Source of the DNA: a virus
Length of the DNA: 38,234 nucleotides
Reading direction: 5' to 3' (one strand)
IMG/VR virus record: IMGVR_UViG_3300030520_000070
Location: 1-38,234 of that record
Positions within the stretch are counted from its first letter, which is position 1. Every line of letters begins with the position of its first letter. Below the pieces are notes generated by a model, which was not told the origin of the DNA, searched no databases, and was given only the letters and a program-made list of their open reading frames with translations. The translations under genes were made by a program, and so were the position numbers. Positions 23,357 to 31,138 of the stretch are shown piece after piece.

Positions 23357-23605
23357 CTACTTGAACAACTCGTAGATGAGGAAGCAGATAAAGATAAAGG
23401 CGGCGGCTGCCACTGCCAGCGACACCACGACCGTGATCAACGACATGATCAACATGGTCATGGTGGAGAAAAACATGTCGATCTTGTCGAGCAGCGACAT
23501 CGGCCTGCCCTGATATTCGGCGCGCTTGGCGGCCCAGGATGCGGCCACGCCGGAGTAGTCCCGCAGCCACCTGGTTTCCGTGTCTTGCGATCCCTTTCTT
23601 CTCAT
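23357..23605 (-). CDS. Small membrane protein encoded against the tail operon
   Basis: An 82-residue protein on the minus strand, starting at 23605 with a strong GGGAGGGG ribosome site on that strand. Residues 1-40 are charged (MRRKGSQDTETRWLRDYSGV). Residues 47-78 are one long hydrophobic span (MTMLIMSLITVVVSLAVAAA onward), enough for one long or two short membrane helices. It is divergent from the tape measure gene, with 21 nt between the start codons. The frame stays open far upstream, but that part is a tape-measure shadow. Function unknown; such reversed single genes in tail operons are often lysogenic-conversion genes. Confidence 0.6.
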   Translation of the reverse strand: MRRKGSQDTETRWLRDYSGVAASWAAKRAEYQGRPMSLLDKIDMFFSTMTMLIMSLITVVVSLAVAAAAFIFICFLIYELFK

Positions 23606-23626
23606 TTTTCCCCTCCCTGAATTCTT

Positions 23627-25858
23627 ATGTCGAACGAAGCTTACAAAGTGGCGATCACGATCGCTCTCAAAAACGAGGTCAGTGGCGTGCTGCAGACCCT
23701 GTTGCGCGATTTCAGCCGTCTCGACGACAAGGCAAAAGCCTTGACCAAGAGCCTGGGCGGTATCGGCAAGAATACCACAGCCGGTTTGGAATCGGTATCG
23801 CGCAGCATGAGCCAGATGGAGAAAAAGGCGGAGTCTCTGGCGAAGAAGCTGGAGAAGATCGGCAAGCGCGGCAAAGGCGGCGCGGCGGCAGCGGAGAAGG
23901 GTGAAGACGAACCCCATTCGCTGGCAGGGCACTTGGCGGGGATCGGAGAAAAGACCGAGGCCGGGCGCAAGGTCATCGACGCCGGCAAGACGATGATGGA
24001 AGCCTTGAAGGGGCCGCTCGACGAAGCCGACAAGTTCGAGCAGGCCTTTGCCAAGTTCAAGCTGATGGGCCTTGGCGGCGCGGCCAATGAAGAGGCCGAG
24101 AAGTTTGCGCGCAGCATGAACGTGATGGGGTCTTCCTACACCGACAACATGCAGGCCATGACGCAGGCGGTCGGCGTGTTCCGCGCGGCCGGTGCGACCG
24201 ACGGGGAGGCCTTGGCGCAGGCGAAGATGGCCGCGCCGACGATCGCCAAGCTGCATCTGGCCACGTCGACCTACGACGATGAAACGCGTGAGAACATCCA
24301 GAGCCAGGATGCGGACATGCTGCGCTTCATCAAGGCGCGCGGGGGCATGAAGGACGCCAAGAGCTTCAACGACATCGCCGACACCGGCTGGAAGGCGATG
24401 CAGGCTTCGGGCGGCACGCTCAAGTGGTCGCAGTTGAACGATGTGCTGGCCTCGGGCGGCGCCGCCACGGCGAACCTGAGCGACAAGGCGCTGATGGGCG
24501 AAATCCAGCCGTTGTTGAATCACATGAGCGGCGGTGCGATCGGCGACGGCATCGCCGGTGCGCTGTCGCACCTGACTTCCACGTCGGGCGTATCGGCCGA
24601 CACGGCGCACATGCTGGCCGACGCCGGCGTGTGGGATGCGAAGAAGATCAAGTGGAACAAGAAGGGCGGGGTCGATTCCGTCGGCGGCGACGGCAATCCG
24701 CTCAAGGATCTGGCGGCCTTCAATGCCTCGCCTACGGCGTTCTACGAAAAATACATCGCGCCGATGTATGACAAGCAACACCTGGATGCCGGCGCACGCG
24801 CCGTGCAAAACACCCGGCTATTCGGCGACAAGGGCGGCGCGCTGTTCACCGCCATCGACGGCGACAAATCGGCGATCCATGCGAGCGCGAGCAACCTGGA
24901 CAAGGCGTCGACGTTAGGCAAAAGCGCCGATGCGGCCAGGGACAGCTCGAGCGCGCAGTTCAAGGATTTGCAGGCGAACCTGCAAGACGTGATGATCGAG
25001 ACCGGCAACGCCGTGCTGCCCATGATGGTCGACGGCTTGCGCACGATCAATCCGATGCTCAAGGATCTGGCCGGCTGGATGCACGAGCACACCGGCACGG
25101 TGAAGGTGCTGACCTTTGCCTTCGCCGGCCTTGGTGCGGCCCTGATCCTGGGCGGTACGATCAACACCGCTGCGACGGGATTGCGCGCGATCAGCGCTGC
25201 GCTGGAATTTACCGGCGCGGGCGGTGCGGGGGGGCTTTCGCGCCTTGCCTCGGGGATCGGCAGCGTTGGCTCGGGGCTGGCGTCGATGGGCAAGACGGTT
25301 GTGTCAGGTCTTGCAAGCGTCAGCCGTGCCGTGATCGCCAACGTGGGCGGCGCCAGCGGGGCGTTGGGCCTGCTGGGCAGGACCAGCCTGGTGGCCGCCG
25401 CCGCGTTTGCCGGCTGGCAGCTCGGCACGTGGCTCTACGACACCTATCTGCAAGGCACCAAGTTCAGCGACTGGCTGGGCGGCCTCTTGACCCACGTGCT
25501 GGCGTTCTTCGGCAATTCGGACGCGAAGGAAGCGCTGGAAATCCAGGAGAAAGCGAAGAAGGCGATGGCGCAGGGCGGACAACATATCGCCGCGGGCGCC
25601 AAGGCGCAAGCCGCCGCGGCCCAGGCCGGCCGTGCGCAGCAATATGCGCCGCTACCGAGCCGCGCCAGCGCGCCGCAGCAGGACGCGGGAGCGCACGAAG
25701 CGCCCGGGCAGTCGCCGGTGAACGTGGTGGTGAACAATTATCTCGATGGCAAAGAGATCGCTTCGCATTTCGTGCCGAACTTCTCGACCGGCACGACCGA
25801 CTTCAATTCCGGTGCCTCGGCCTTGCGCCCCGGCATGGGCAACATGGGTATCCCGTAA
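23627..25858 (+). CDS. Tail tape measure protein
   Basis: A 743-residue tail-length ruler. The start (MSNEAYKVAITIALKNEVSGVLQTLLRDFSRL) is typical. Residues 30-95 are coiled-coil and Lys/Glu-rich. The middle is long and helical. Hydrophobic, Gly/Ala-rich stretches at about 490-535 and 585-610 are the membrane-active part seen in tape measures. The C-terminus (VNVVVNNYLDGKEIASHFV) is probably the tip. No murein hydrolase motif is visible. ATG 23627 has no clear Shine-Dalgarno because the opposing small gene uses this DNA. The stop shares TAATG with the next start. Confidence 0.9.
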   Translation: MSNEAYKVAITIALKNEVSGVLQTLLRDFSRLDDKAKALTKSLGGIGKNTTAGLESVSRSMSQMEKKAESLAKKLEKIGKRGKGGAAAAEKGEDEPHSLAGHLAGIGEKTEAGRKVIDAGKTMMEALKGPLDEADKFEQAFAKFKLMGLGGAANEEAEKFARSMNVMGSSYTDNMQAMTQAVGVFRAAGATDGEALAQAKMAAPTIAKLHLATSTYDDETRENIQSQDADMLRFIKARGGMKDAKSFNDIADTGWKAMQASGGTLKWSQLNDVLASGGAATANLSDKALMGEIQPLLNHMSGGAIGDGIAGALSHLTSTSGVSADTAHMLADAGVWDAKKIKWNKKGGVDSVGGDGNPLKDLAAFNASPTAFYEKYIAPMYDKQHLDAGARAVQNTRLFGDKGGALFTAIDGDKSAIHASASNLDKASTLGKSADAARDSSSAQFKDLQANLQDVMIETGNAVLPMMVDGLRTINPMLKDLAGWMHEHTGTVKVLTFAFAGLGAALILGGTINTAATGLRAISAALEFTGAGGAGGLSRLASGIGSVGSGLASMGKTVVSGLASVSRAVIANVGGASGALGLLGRTSLVAAAAFAGWQLGTWLYDTYLQGTKFSDWLGGLLTHVLAFFGNSDAKEALEIQEKAKKAMAQGGQHIAAGAKAQAAAAQAGRAQQYAPLPSRASAPQQDAGAHEAPGQSPVNVVVNNYLDGKEIASHFVPNFSTGTTDFNSGASALRPGMGNMGIP

Positions 25859-26976
25859 TGAGTAATCCAGTCACACTCACCTTGACGACGGCGCAGGGCG
25901 ACTTCGTCTTCGCCGGCGCCGAAGTGCCGGAGAAGATCGCCATCGGCGGCGAGCAGATGCTGACCACGCACAAGCTGGTGGGCGGCTTGCGCGTGGTCGA
26001 TGCAATGGGGCCGGACGATGCGGCGTTGTCGTGGTCGGGCTGGTTTCTGGGTTCTGCCGATGCGACGGGCGATCTGCCGGACAACAGCACGGCCACCGGG
26101 CGCGCGCGCTTCCTCGATTACGTGCGCCGCAGCGGCCTGCCTTGCACGCTGACCTGGGGCGAGTTCAGCTATCTCGTGGTGGTGTCGAAGTTTTCCGCCG
26201 ACTATGAGAAGCCGTACAAGGTGCCGTTCCAGATCACCTGCGAAGTGGTGCAGGACCAGACGCAGGACGTCACATCGGTCGCCGGTTCTTCTCCGGCGGA
26301 CGCGATCAATCAGGACGCGGCGACGCTGGGCACGCTGGCGACGGCGGTGGGGATACCTGCGCTATCGACGGCGGTGTCGGCGGCGGCGTTGGCGCTGTCG
26401 TCGGTGGTGGGCGCGGCCAAGCCGATTGCCAATGGCTTGGTGTCGCTTGCCGGCTCAGGCGGCGGCGCTGCGGCGTCTTCCGGTGCCTCGGGAGTTGTCG
26501 GCTCGGCGACGAGCGCGATTGCCAGCGCGTTGTCGGCCACCTTGAGCAGCACCGTGACGAGCGCCTTGAACGGCGCCATCGCGTCGGCATCGTCGGCTTT
26601 GGCGTCGGTGCAGGGCACGGTGTCAGGTCTTGTCGCCGGCGCCGAATCGGCGGTGGCATCGATTCCCTCGATCGGCGGGCTCAATCCGCTGCAATCGGTG
26701 GCGCAGCAGGCCACGGCGATGGCGGCACAATCGGCGGCGGCGGTGCAATTGTCCACATTGACGCAGATCGGATCGGTTGCCGCGCGGCTCTCGGCCAACC
26801 TTGCGCTGGTGACCGACCCCGGCGGCAACAAGCAGGTGACCACGGGCGGCGGCAATCTCTACAGCGTCGCCGCGACGGCCTATGGCGACGCGACGCGCTG
26901 GAGCGACATCGCGCAGGCCAGCGGCTTGATCGATCCGATGACGACCGGCTTCAACACATTGACGATACCTTCATGA
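25858..26976 (+). CDS. Baseplate/tail protein with C-terminal LysM-like domain
   Basis: A 372-residue protein. Residues 1-135 form the N-terminal domain of a known phage baseplate type (GLRVVDAMGPDDAALSWSGWF..., RRSGLPCTLTWGEFSYLVVV, VPFQITCEVVQD). Residues 140-320 are a long Ala/Ser/Val-rich linker. The last 45 residues (NLYSVAATAYGDATRWSDIA..., NTLTIPS) are a LysM-like module such as in T4 gp53 or P2 gpX-type proteins. It is translated through TAATG after the tape measure and overlaps the hub gene by 4 nt. It probably joins tube end to hub. Confidence 0.7.
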   Translation: MSNPVTLTLTTAQGDFVFAGAEVPEKIAIGGEQMLTTHKLVGGLRVVDAMGPDDAALSWSGWFLGSADATGDLPDNSTATGRARFLDYVRRSGLPCTLTWGEFSYLVVVSKFSADYEKPYKVPFQITCEVVQDQTQDVTSVAGSSPADAINQDAATLGTLATAVGIPALSTAVSAAALALSSVVGAAKPIANGLVSLAGSGGGAAASSGASGVVGSATSAIASALSATLSSTVTSALNGAIASASSALASVQGTVSGLVAGAESAVASIPSIGGLNPLQSVAQQATAMAAQSAAAVQLSTLTQIGSVAARLSANLALVTDPGGNKQVTTGGGNLYSVAATAYGDATRWSDIAQASGLIDPMTTGFNTLTIPS

Positions 26977-28091
26977 GCGTAAATCAGATCATCCAGGCCG
27001 GGCAGGCGCGCACGCCGCGCGCGATTCTCATGGTGGGCGGCACGGCGATTCCGTGGCTGTCGTTCGAGATGCAGCACAACGGCATCTACGAGGCCGGTTC
27101 GCTGTCGCTGAAGATGCCGGTGCCGTTTGCCCAATGGCCGTTCTGGACGCAGCAGACCGAGATCATTGTGGACGTATACGTCGGCTTTCCCGCTGACCCT
27201 GCGAATTGCACCACGGCCGATCTGACGCTGATGATGACGGCGCGCATGGACGAGTTCAAGCTCGATCCGGCGACGTCGCTGGTGTCGCTCTCGGGGCGCG
27301 ACTTGACGTCGCTGTTCATCGACAACAAGATCAACGGCACGTACCAGAACATGACCTCGTCGGAGGTGATCGCGCAGCTGGCGTCGACGTTTCCGGTGCT
27401 GCAGCAGAACATTACGGCCACGACCGGCTGGATCGGGAATTATCTCAAGCAGGATAACGTGCAGATCCAGAATTCGACTTCGATGTGGAAGCTGATGACC
27501 TACCTGGCGCAGCACGAGGGCTTGCAATGCTTCGTGCTGGGGCGCGAGCTGTATTTCGGCGACTTCGGCACATCGGTTTCGGATTCGCCTTACCGCATCG
27601 TGTATCAACCGCCGGGCGCGAGCAACGCTGCGCCTGCGATCAATGCGGAACGGCTCGATTTTTCGCACGACATGACGATTTCGGGCGACGTGACGGTGCG
27701 CGTGCGCAGCTTTCACGGCGCGCAGAACGCGGCTTACGCCTACACGGCCAAGAGCGCGCGCACGCAAAAGAATATCGAGCAAAGCATGAAGACGGTGCAG
27801 ACGGCGCAGGAGTACGACTACGTGTTTCCCGGCATGACGCAACAGCAGGTGCAGCAAAAGGCCGAATCGTTGTTGCAGCAGATCGGCCAGCATGAATACA
27901 AATTGGAGGCGACAGTGCCGGGCGACCTGGCGACGTTTCCGTGGACGCCGGTGACGGTCGAAGGCACGGGCACGGATTTCGATGCGACGTACGGCATCGC
28001 GCGCATCTCGCGCTCGTTCGACCGGCGCGGCTACAGCATGAGCATCAGCGCGCGCACGGCGCCGGATACGGTGGAGGTGAAGCTTTCATGA
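26973..28091 (+). CDS. Baseplate hub protein (gpD / Mu gp44-like)
   Basis: A 372-residue hub that connects tube and spike. Features include an N-terminal beta domain (ARTPRAILMVGGTAIPWLSFEMQ), a middle part with LTSLFIDNKINGTYQNMTSSEVIAQLAS (the typical 'late control D' helix) and WKLMTYLAQHEGLQCFVLGRELYFGD, and a C-terminal VEGTGTDFDATYGIARISRSFDRRGYSMSI. Order between the LysM protein and the spike agrees with Mu gp43-gp45. ATGA overlaps join it to both neighbours. Confidence 0.85.
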   Translation: MSVNQIIQAGQARTPRAILMVGGTAIPWLSFEMQHNGIYEAGSLSLKMPVPFAQWPFWTQQTEIIVDVYVGFPADPANCTTADLTLMMTARMDEFKLDPATSLVSLSGRDLTSLFIDNKINGTYQNMTSSEVIAQLASTFPVLQQNITATTGWIGNYLKQDNVQIQNSTSMWKLMTYLAQHEGLQCFVLGRELYFGDFGTSVSDSPYRIVYQPPGASNAAPAINAERLDFSHDMTISGDVTVRVRSFHGAQNAAYAYTAKSARTQKNIEQSMKTVQTAQEYDYVFPGMTQQQVQQKAESLLQQIGQHEYKLEATVPGDLATFPWTPVTVEGTGTDFDATYGIARISRSFDRRGYSMSISARTAPDTVEVKLS

Positions 28092-28678
28092 TCAATCACA
28101 TCAAGCGCGTGGTGTCTGAATTCATGTCGGGCGTGTTCATCGCGCGCTACGGCACGGTGACCTCGTTCAACCCGGCAGACTATACGGTGAAGGTGCAGAT
28201 CCAGCCCGAAGGTACGCAGACCGGCTTCATCCCGCTGACCTCGCCGTGGGTGGGCAACAACTTCGGCGCGGTGTTCGGCCCTGAGGCGGGCGACCAGGTG
28301 CTGGTGCATTTTGTCGACGGCAATCTGCAGGCGGCGCTGGCCGGTGGGCGCACCTTCAGCAATGCCGCGCTGCCGCCTACGGTGCAGTCGGGCCAGGCGG
28401 CGATCGTCGACAGCCAGGGTGCGTATGTCAGGCTCAACAACGACGGCACGCTGACGGTGGGCGCGCCGACCTCGATCACGCTGACGGCGCCCAATGCGTA
28501 TGTGGAAGGCAACCTGACCGTGTCGCAAAACCTGACGGTACAGGGCAACCAGAGCAACAGCGGCACGATTGCGGCGACGGGCACGATTTCGAGTTCGTCG
28601 GATGTCGTGGCTAACGGCAAGAGCGGGCATAACCATACGCATACGGTGAGTGGGACGATTTCTTCGGCGCCGGATTAG
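28088..28678 (+). CDS. Baseplate spike protein (gpV / Mu gp45-like)
   Basis: A 196-residue membrane-piercing spike. It starts with ATGA overlap at 28088. An OB-fold-like N-terminal domain (residues 15-95: GTVTSFNPADYTVKVQIQP..., PEAGDQVLVHFVDGNLQAAL) is followed by a repetitive beta-helix (LTVGAPTSITLTAPNAYVEG...). The tip holds the HNHTH sequence at 181-185, the HxH type of motif that coordinates an iron ion at the tip of P2-type spikes. All parts for a working spike are present. Confidence 0.88.
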   Translation: MINHIKRVVSEFMSGVFIARYGTVTSFNPADYTVKVQIQPEGTQTGFIPLTSPWVGNNFGAVFGPEAGDQVLVHFVDGNLQAALAGGRTFSNAALPPTVQSGQAAIVDSQGAYVRLNNDGTLTVGAPTSITLTAPNAYVEGNLTVSQNLTVQGNQSNSGTIAATGTISSSSDVVANGKSGHNHTHTVSGTISSAPD

Positions 28679-28757
28679 GGGGCGTTGCGCGCGGTTTGTC
28701 ATTTCTTGATCGAAGCAGAGGGAAGTTTTGCCGTCCAAAAATCACAGGCCAAAGTAT

Positions 28758-29053
28758 TAGAGCTCATTCCATAAATAGGGGCCTGATGCATTTTCACCAG
28801 GAAAGGCGCTGGCAAGGCGTGCGACGCGTCTCGTGGCGGGGCCACGAGCAAGGACTAGGCGTCCCCGAGCGAACGCGGCCAGCGCCTTTCCTGGACTCGG
28901 CGTCCCCGTGAAAACCCGGAGGGAACGCGCTATTTGGGCGGTGCGCGTTGTTGTGCCGCTTGCACAGGGACCCACCCTGTGCGGCGCGACACGCCTGGCG
29001 CCCCATCCCAAATAGCGCGTTTGCACACGCCCCTATGTATGGAATGAGCTCTA
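28758..29053. mobile_element. 296-bp MITE-like element, copy 2
   Basis: Same orientation as copy 1 and 294 of 296 bases identical. Both differences lie in the right terminal inverted repeat (ACGCCCCTATGTATGG instead of AGGCCCCTATTTATGG), which might weaken mobilisation. TA flanks both ends. It sits 79 bp after the spike stop, in a gene-free gap (28679-29537) that otherwise contains family A and B repeats. Confidence 0.85.
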
Positions 29054-29056
29054 GTG

Positions 29057-29244
29057 CAGCCGGCCGGTCGCCCCTCGCCCGCAGGCGGGAGAGGGGAGGG
29101 GATGAGGGAGGTGGTGATATGACTCACTTCCCAAGTCCTTTTTGTCGATTGCTGGAAAACGGCTTTTGTTTCGAGTGTAGTCAAAGCATAACTTCCCTCA
29201 TCGGATCGCCGCCCGCCCCACCCCTCTCCCGCACACGGGAGAGG
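29057..29244. repeat. BIME-like composite repeat, copy 5
   Basis: The outer flank GCAGCCGGCCGGTCGCCCC is followed by palindrome 29071-29096, GGGGATGAGGGAGGTGGTGA and a spacer. Then come ACTTCCCTCATCGGATCGCC and the degraded palindrome ending at about 29244. It directly follows the MITE. Confidence 0.8.
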
Positions 29245-29294
29245 AAGTCTGGCCGACGACGCGAATATGATTCGCGCCTCACAACCACAGATAT

Positions 29295-29380
29295 GTAGGT
29301 CGGAAAAGCGCAGCGTCTTCCGACGCATGCAGTGCGCGCGCCGTCACACACGTTCGAAGGCGCTGCGCTTTTCCGACCTT
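29295..29380 (+). repeat. Repeat family B, copy 5
   Basis: GTAGGTCGGAAAAGCGCAGC with CTTCCGACGC on the left, GAAGGCGCTGCGCTTTTCCG with ACC on the right. The two ends are inverted copies of each other around about 40 bp. Confidence 0.8.
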
Positions 29381-29412
29381 GCTTCAGTCTTTATAAACGT
29401 AGCCAGATCATA

Positions 29413-29470
29413 ACCTCCCTCATCGGATCGCCGCCCGCCCCAACCCCTCTCCCGCCCGCGGGCGAGGGGA
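29413..29470. repeat. Palindromic repeat family A, single copy
   Basis: The flank CTCCCTCATCGGATCGCCGC precedes CCCCTCTCCCGC-CC-GCGGGCGAGGGG (29444-29469) and GTCCGGCCAGCGC. It is the last repeat before the wedge gene. Confidence 0.85.
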
Positions 29471-29537
29471 GTCCGGCCAGCGCATCGAAGAGACTGCAAG
29501 CCCGCCCACACATTTCAAGACACCCCAAGGATCAAAC

Positions 29538-29915
29538 ATGCCATCCGAATTCCACTGGTGGGGACTGGACACCCAGTTCACCGCCGCAGGCGACGACGCC
29601 AGCGTCACCGCCGTCGACGAGATCAACCAGCGCATCGTGCGCGAATTGCTGACGCCGCCGGGCGATTACCTGTTCCAGCCGAGCTATGGCGCGGGTCTGG
29701 GACGCTACATCGGCCGCGCGCTGTCGAACGACAAGTTCAGCGAGATCAAGGCGGCCATCCGCTCGGTCGTGGCCAGGCAGCCCGACATCTTGAAGCAGCC
29801 CGGCGCGCAGATCGCATTCCAGAACGATGCATCGGGGCTGGTGGCGGTGCAGATTCTTTATACCTATGCGCCGACGGGGCAGGCGGTCACGCTCACCATT
29901 CCATCGACGCAATAA
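29538..29915 (+). CDS. Baseplate wedge protein (gpW / gp25-like)
   Basis: A 125-residue protein of the T4 gp25/P2 gpW/Mu gp46 family. Features: DEINQRIVRELLTPPGDYLFQPSYGAGL, the helix KFSEIKAAIRSVVARQPDI, and the last strands VAVQILYTYAPTGQAVTLTI. It joins sheath and wedge during baseplate assembly. The start is ATG 29538 (AAGGATCAAAC before it). J follows after 90 bp, as expected. Confidence 0.85.
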   Translation: MPSEFHWWGLDTQFTAAGDDASVTAVDEINQRIVRELLTPPGDYLFQPSYGAGLGRYIGRALSNDKFSEIKAAIRSVVARQPDILKQPGAQIAFQNDASGLVAVQILYTYAPTGQAVTLTIPSTQ

Positions 29916-30005
29916 GAGGTTGTCGAGAAATTGCCGCAGCGCTGTTGCGACGCCTGACGCCAATCTCACAACACCCTCCAAGACATCCAATCATTCAGGA
30001 CCTCC

Positions 30006-31115
30006 ATGGCGCTCAATACCCAATCCTTCACTTCCCTGGTGCAGCAGCAGGTCGCGGCGATACAGGCGGCTTGTTCCACGGCGCTGACTTTCCTGGTCGG
30101 TTCGCTCGAACTTGCGCGCGTGCAAGCCGTGGCCGGCGTGGCGATGTGGCTGCAATCGCTGGTGCTGCAATTTCTTACCGCGACGCGGCTGTCCACCGCA
30201 TCGGGCGCCGACGTCGATTCCTTCGTGGGCGACTTCGGCCTGATCCGCGAGGCGGCGATCCCCGCCACCGGCGAGGTCACGTTCGCGCGCTTCTCCAGCA
30301 GCAGTACGGCTTACATCCCTGTGGGCACCCAGCTCTCCACGTCTGACGGCACGCAGCAATTCCTGGTCATTGCGGACACCACGCGAGCGGCCTTCAATGC
30401 CTCGACCGACACCTACATCGTGCCGGCCGGCACGGCATCGATCACGGCCACGGTGCAGGCGGTGAACGCCGGCGTGCAGGGCAACGTCAATGCCGACACC
30501 ATCACGGTGCTGTCGGCGGCGATTCCCGGCGTCGACACCGTCAACAATGGCGCGCCCTTCGCCAGTGGCGTCAATGCCGAAAGCGATGCGGCGTTGAAGA
30601 CGCGCTTCCAGCTTTACATCTCTGGCCTGAAGGAAGGCACCAAGGCGGCGGTTGCGTCGGCCGTTGCCAACCTGCAGCTCGGCCTGCAATACAGCCTGAC
30701 CGAGAACCTGGCCTATGGCGGCGGCGCGCAGCCGGGCTATTTCTACGTGGTGATCAATCCCGGCACCTCGGGCGACATCGCCGCGGCGTACGCTGCCATC
30801 GATGCGATCCGGCCGCTCTCCGTGACGTTTGGCGTGTTCGCCGCCACGCAGGTGACGGCAGCGGTGGCGCTGACGGCCATTGCAGCAACCGGCTACACGC
30901 ACGCGCAGATCGTGCCGGCGATCCAGAACGCGATCGAAGACTTCGTTGCAGCCATTGCGCTGGGCCAGCCGCTGTACTGGTCGCAGCTTTACGCCGTCGC
31001 CTACGGCGTGCCCGGTGTGCAGGAAGTCACCGGCATGCTGTTGAACGGCGCCACGAGCGATCTCAACGTCACCAATCAGCAAGTCATCATCCCCGGCACC
31101 GTCACCGTCAATTAA
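30006..31115 (+). CDS. Baseplate J-like protein (Mu gp47-type)
   Basis: A 369-residue wedge protein of the gpJ/gp47 family. Key parts: LATRLSTASGADVDSFVGDFGL-like N-terminal segment (TRLSTASGADVDSFVGDFG), AVNAGVQGNVNADTITVLSAAIPGV, the ESDAALKTRFQLYISGL signature around residues 190-210, and the C-terminal GVPGVQEVTGMLLNG. Together with gp25-like and I-like proteins it forms the wedges around the hub. The gene is complete. Confidence 0.9.
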   Translation: MALNTQSFTSLVQQQVAAIQAACSTALTFLVGSLELARVQAVAGVAMWLQSLVLQFLTATRLSTASGADVDSFVGDFGLIREAAIPATGEVTFARFSSSSTAYIPVGTQLSTSDGTQQFLVIADTTRAAFNASTDTYIVPAGTASITATVQAVNAGVQGNVNADTITVLSAAIPGVDTVNNGAPFASGVNAESDAALKTRFQLYISGLKEGTKAAVASAVANLQLGLQYSLTENLAYGGGAQPGYFYVVINPGTSGDIAAAYAAIDAIRPLSVTFGVFAATQVTAAVALTAIAATGYTHAQIVPAIQNAIEDFVAAIALGQPLYWSQLYAVAYGVPGVQEVTGMLLNGATSDLNVTNQQVIIPGTVTVN

Positions 31116-31138
31116 TTACCACCAAGAGCAGAGGTCAC

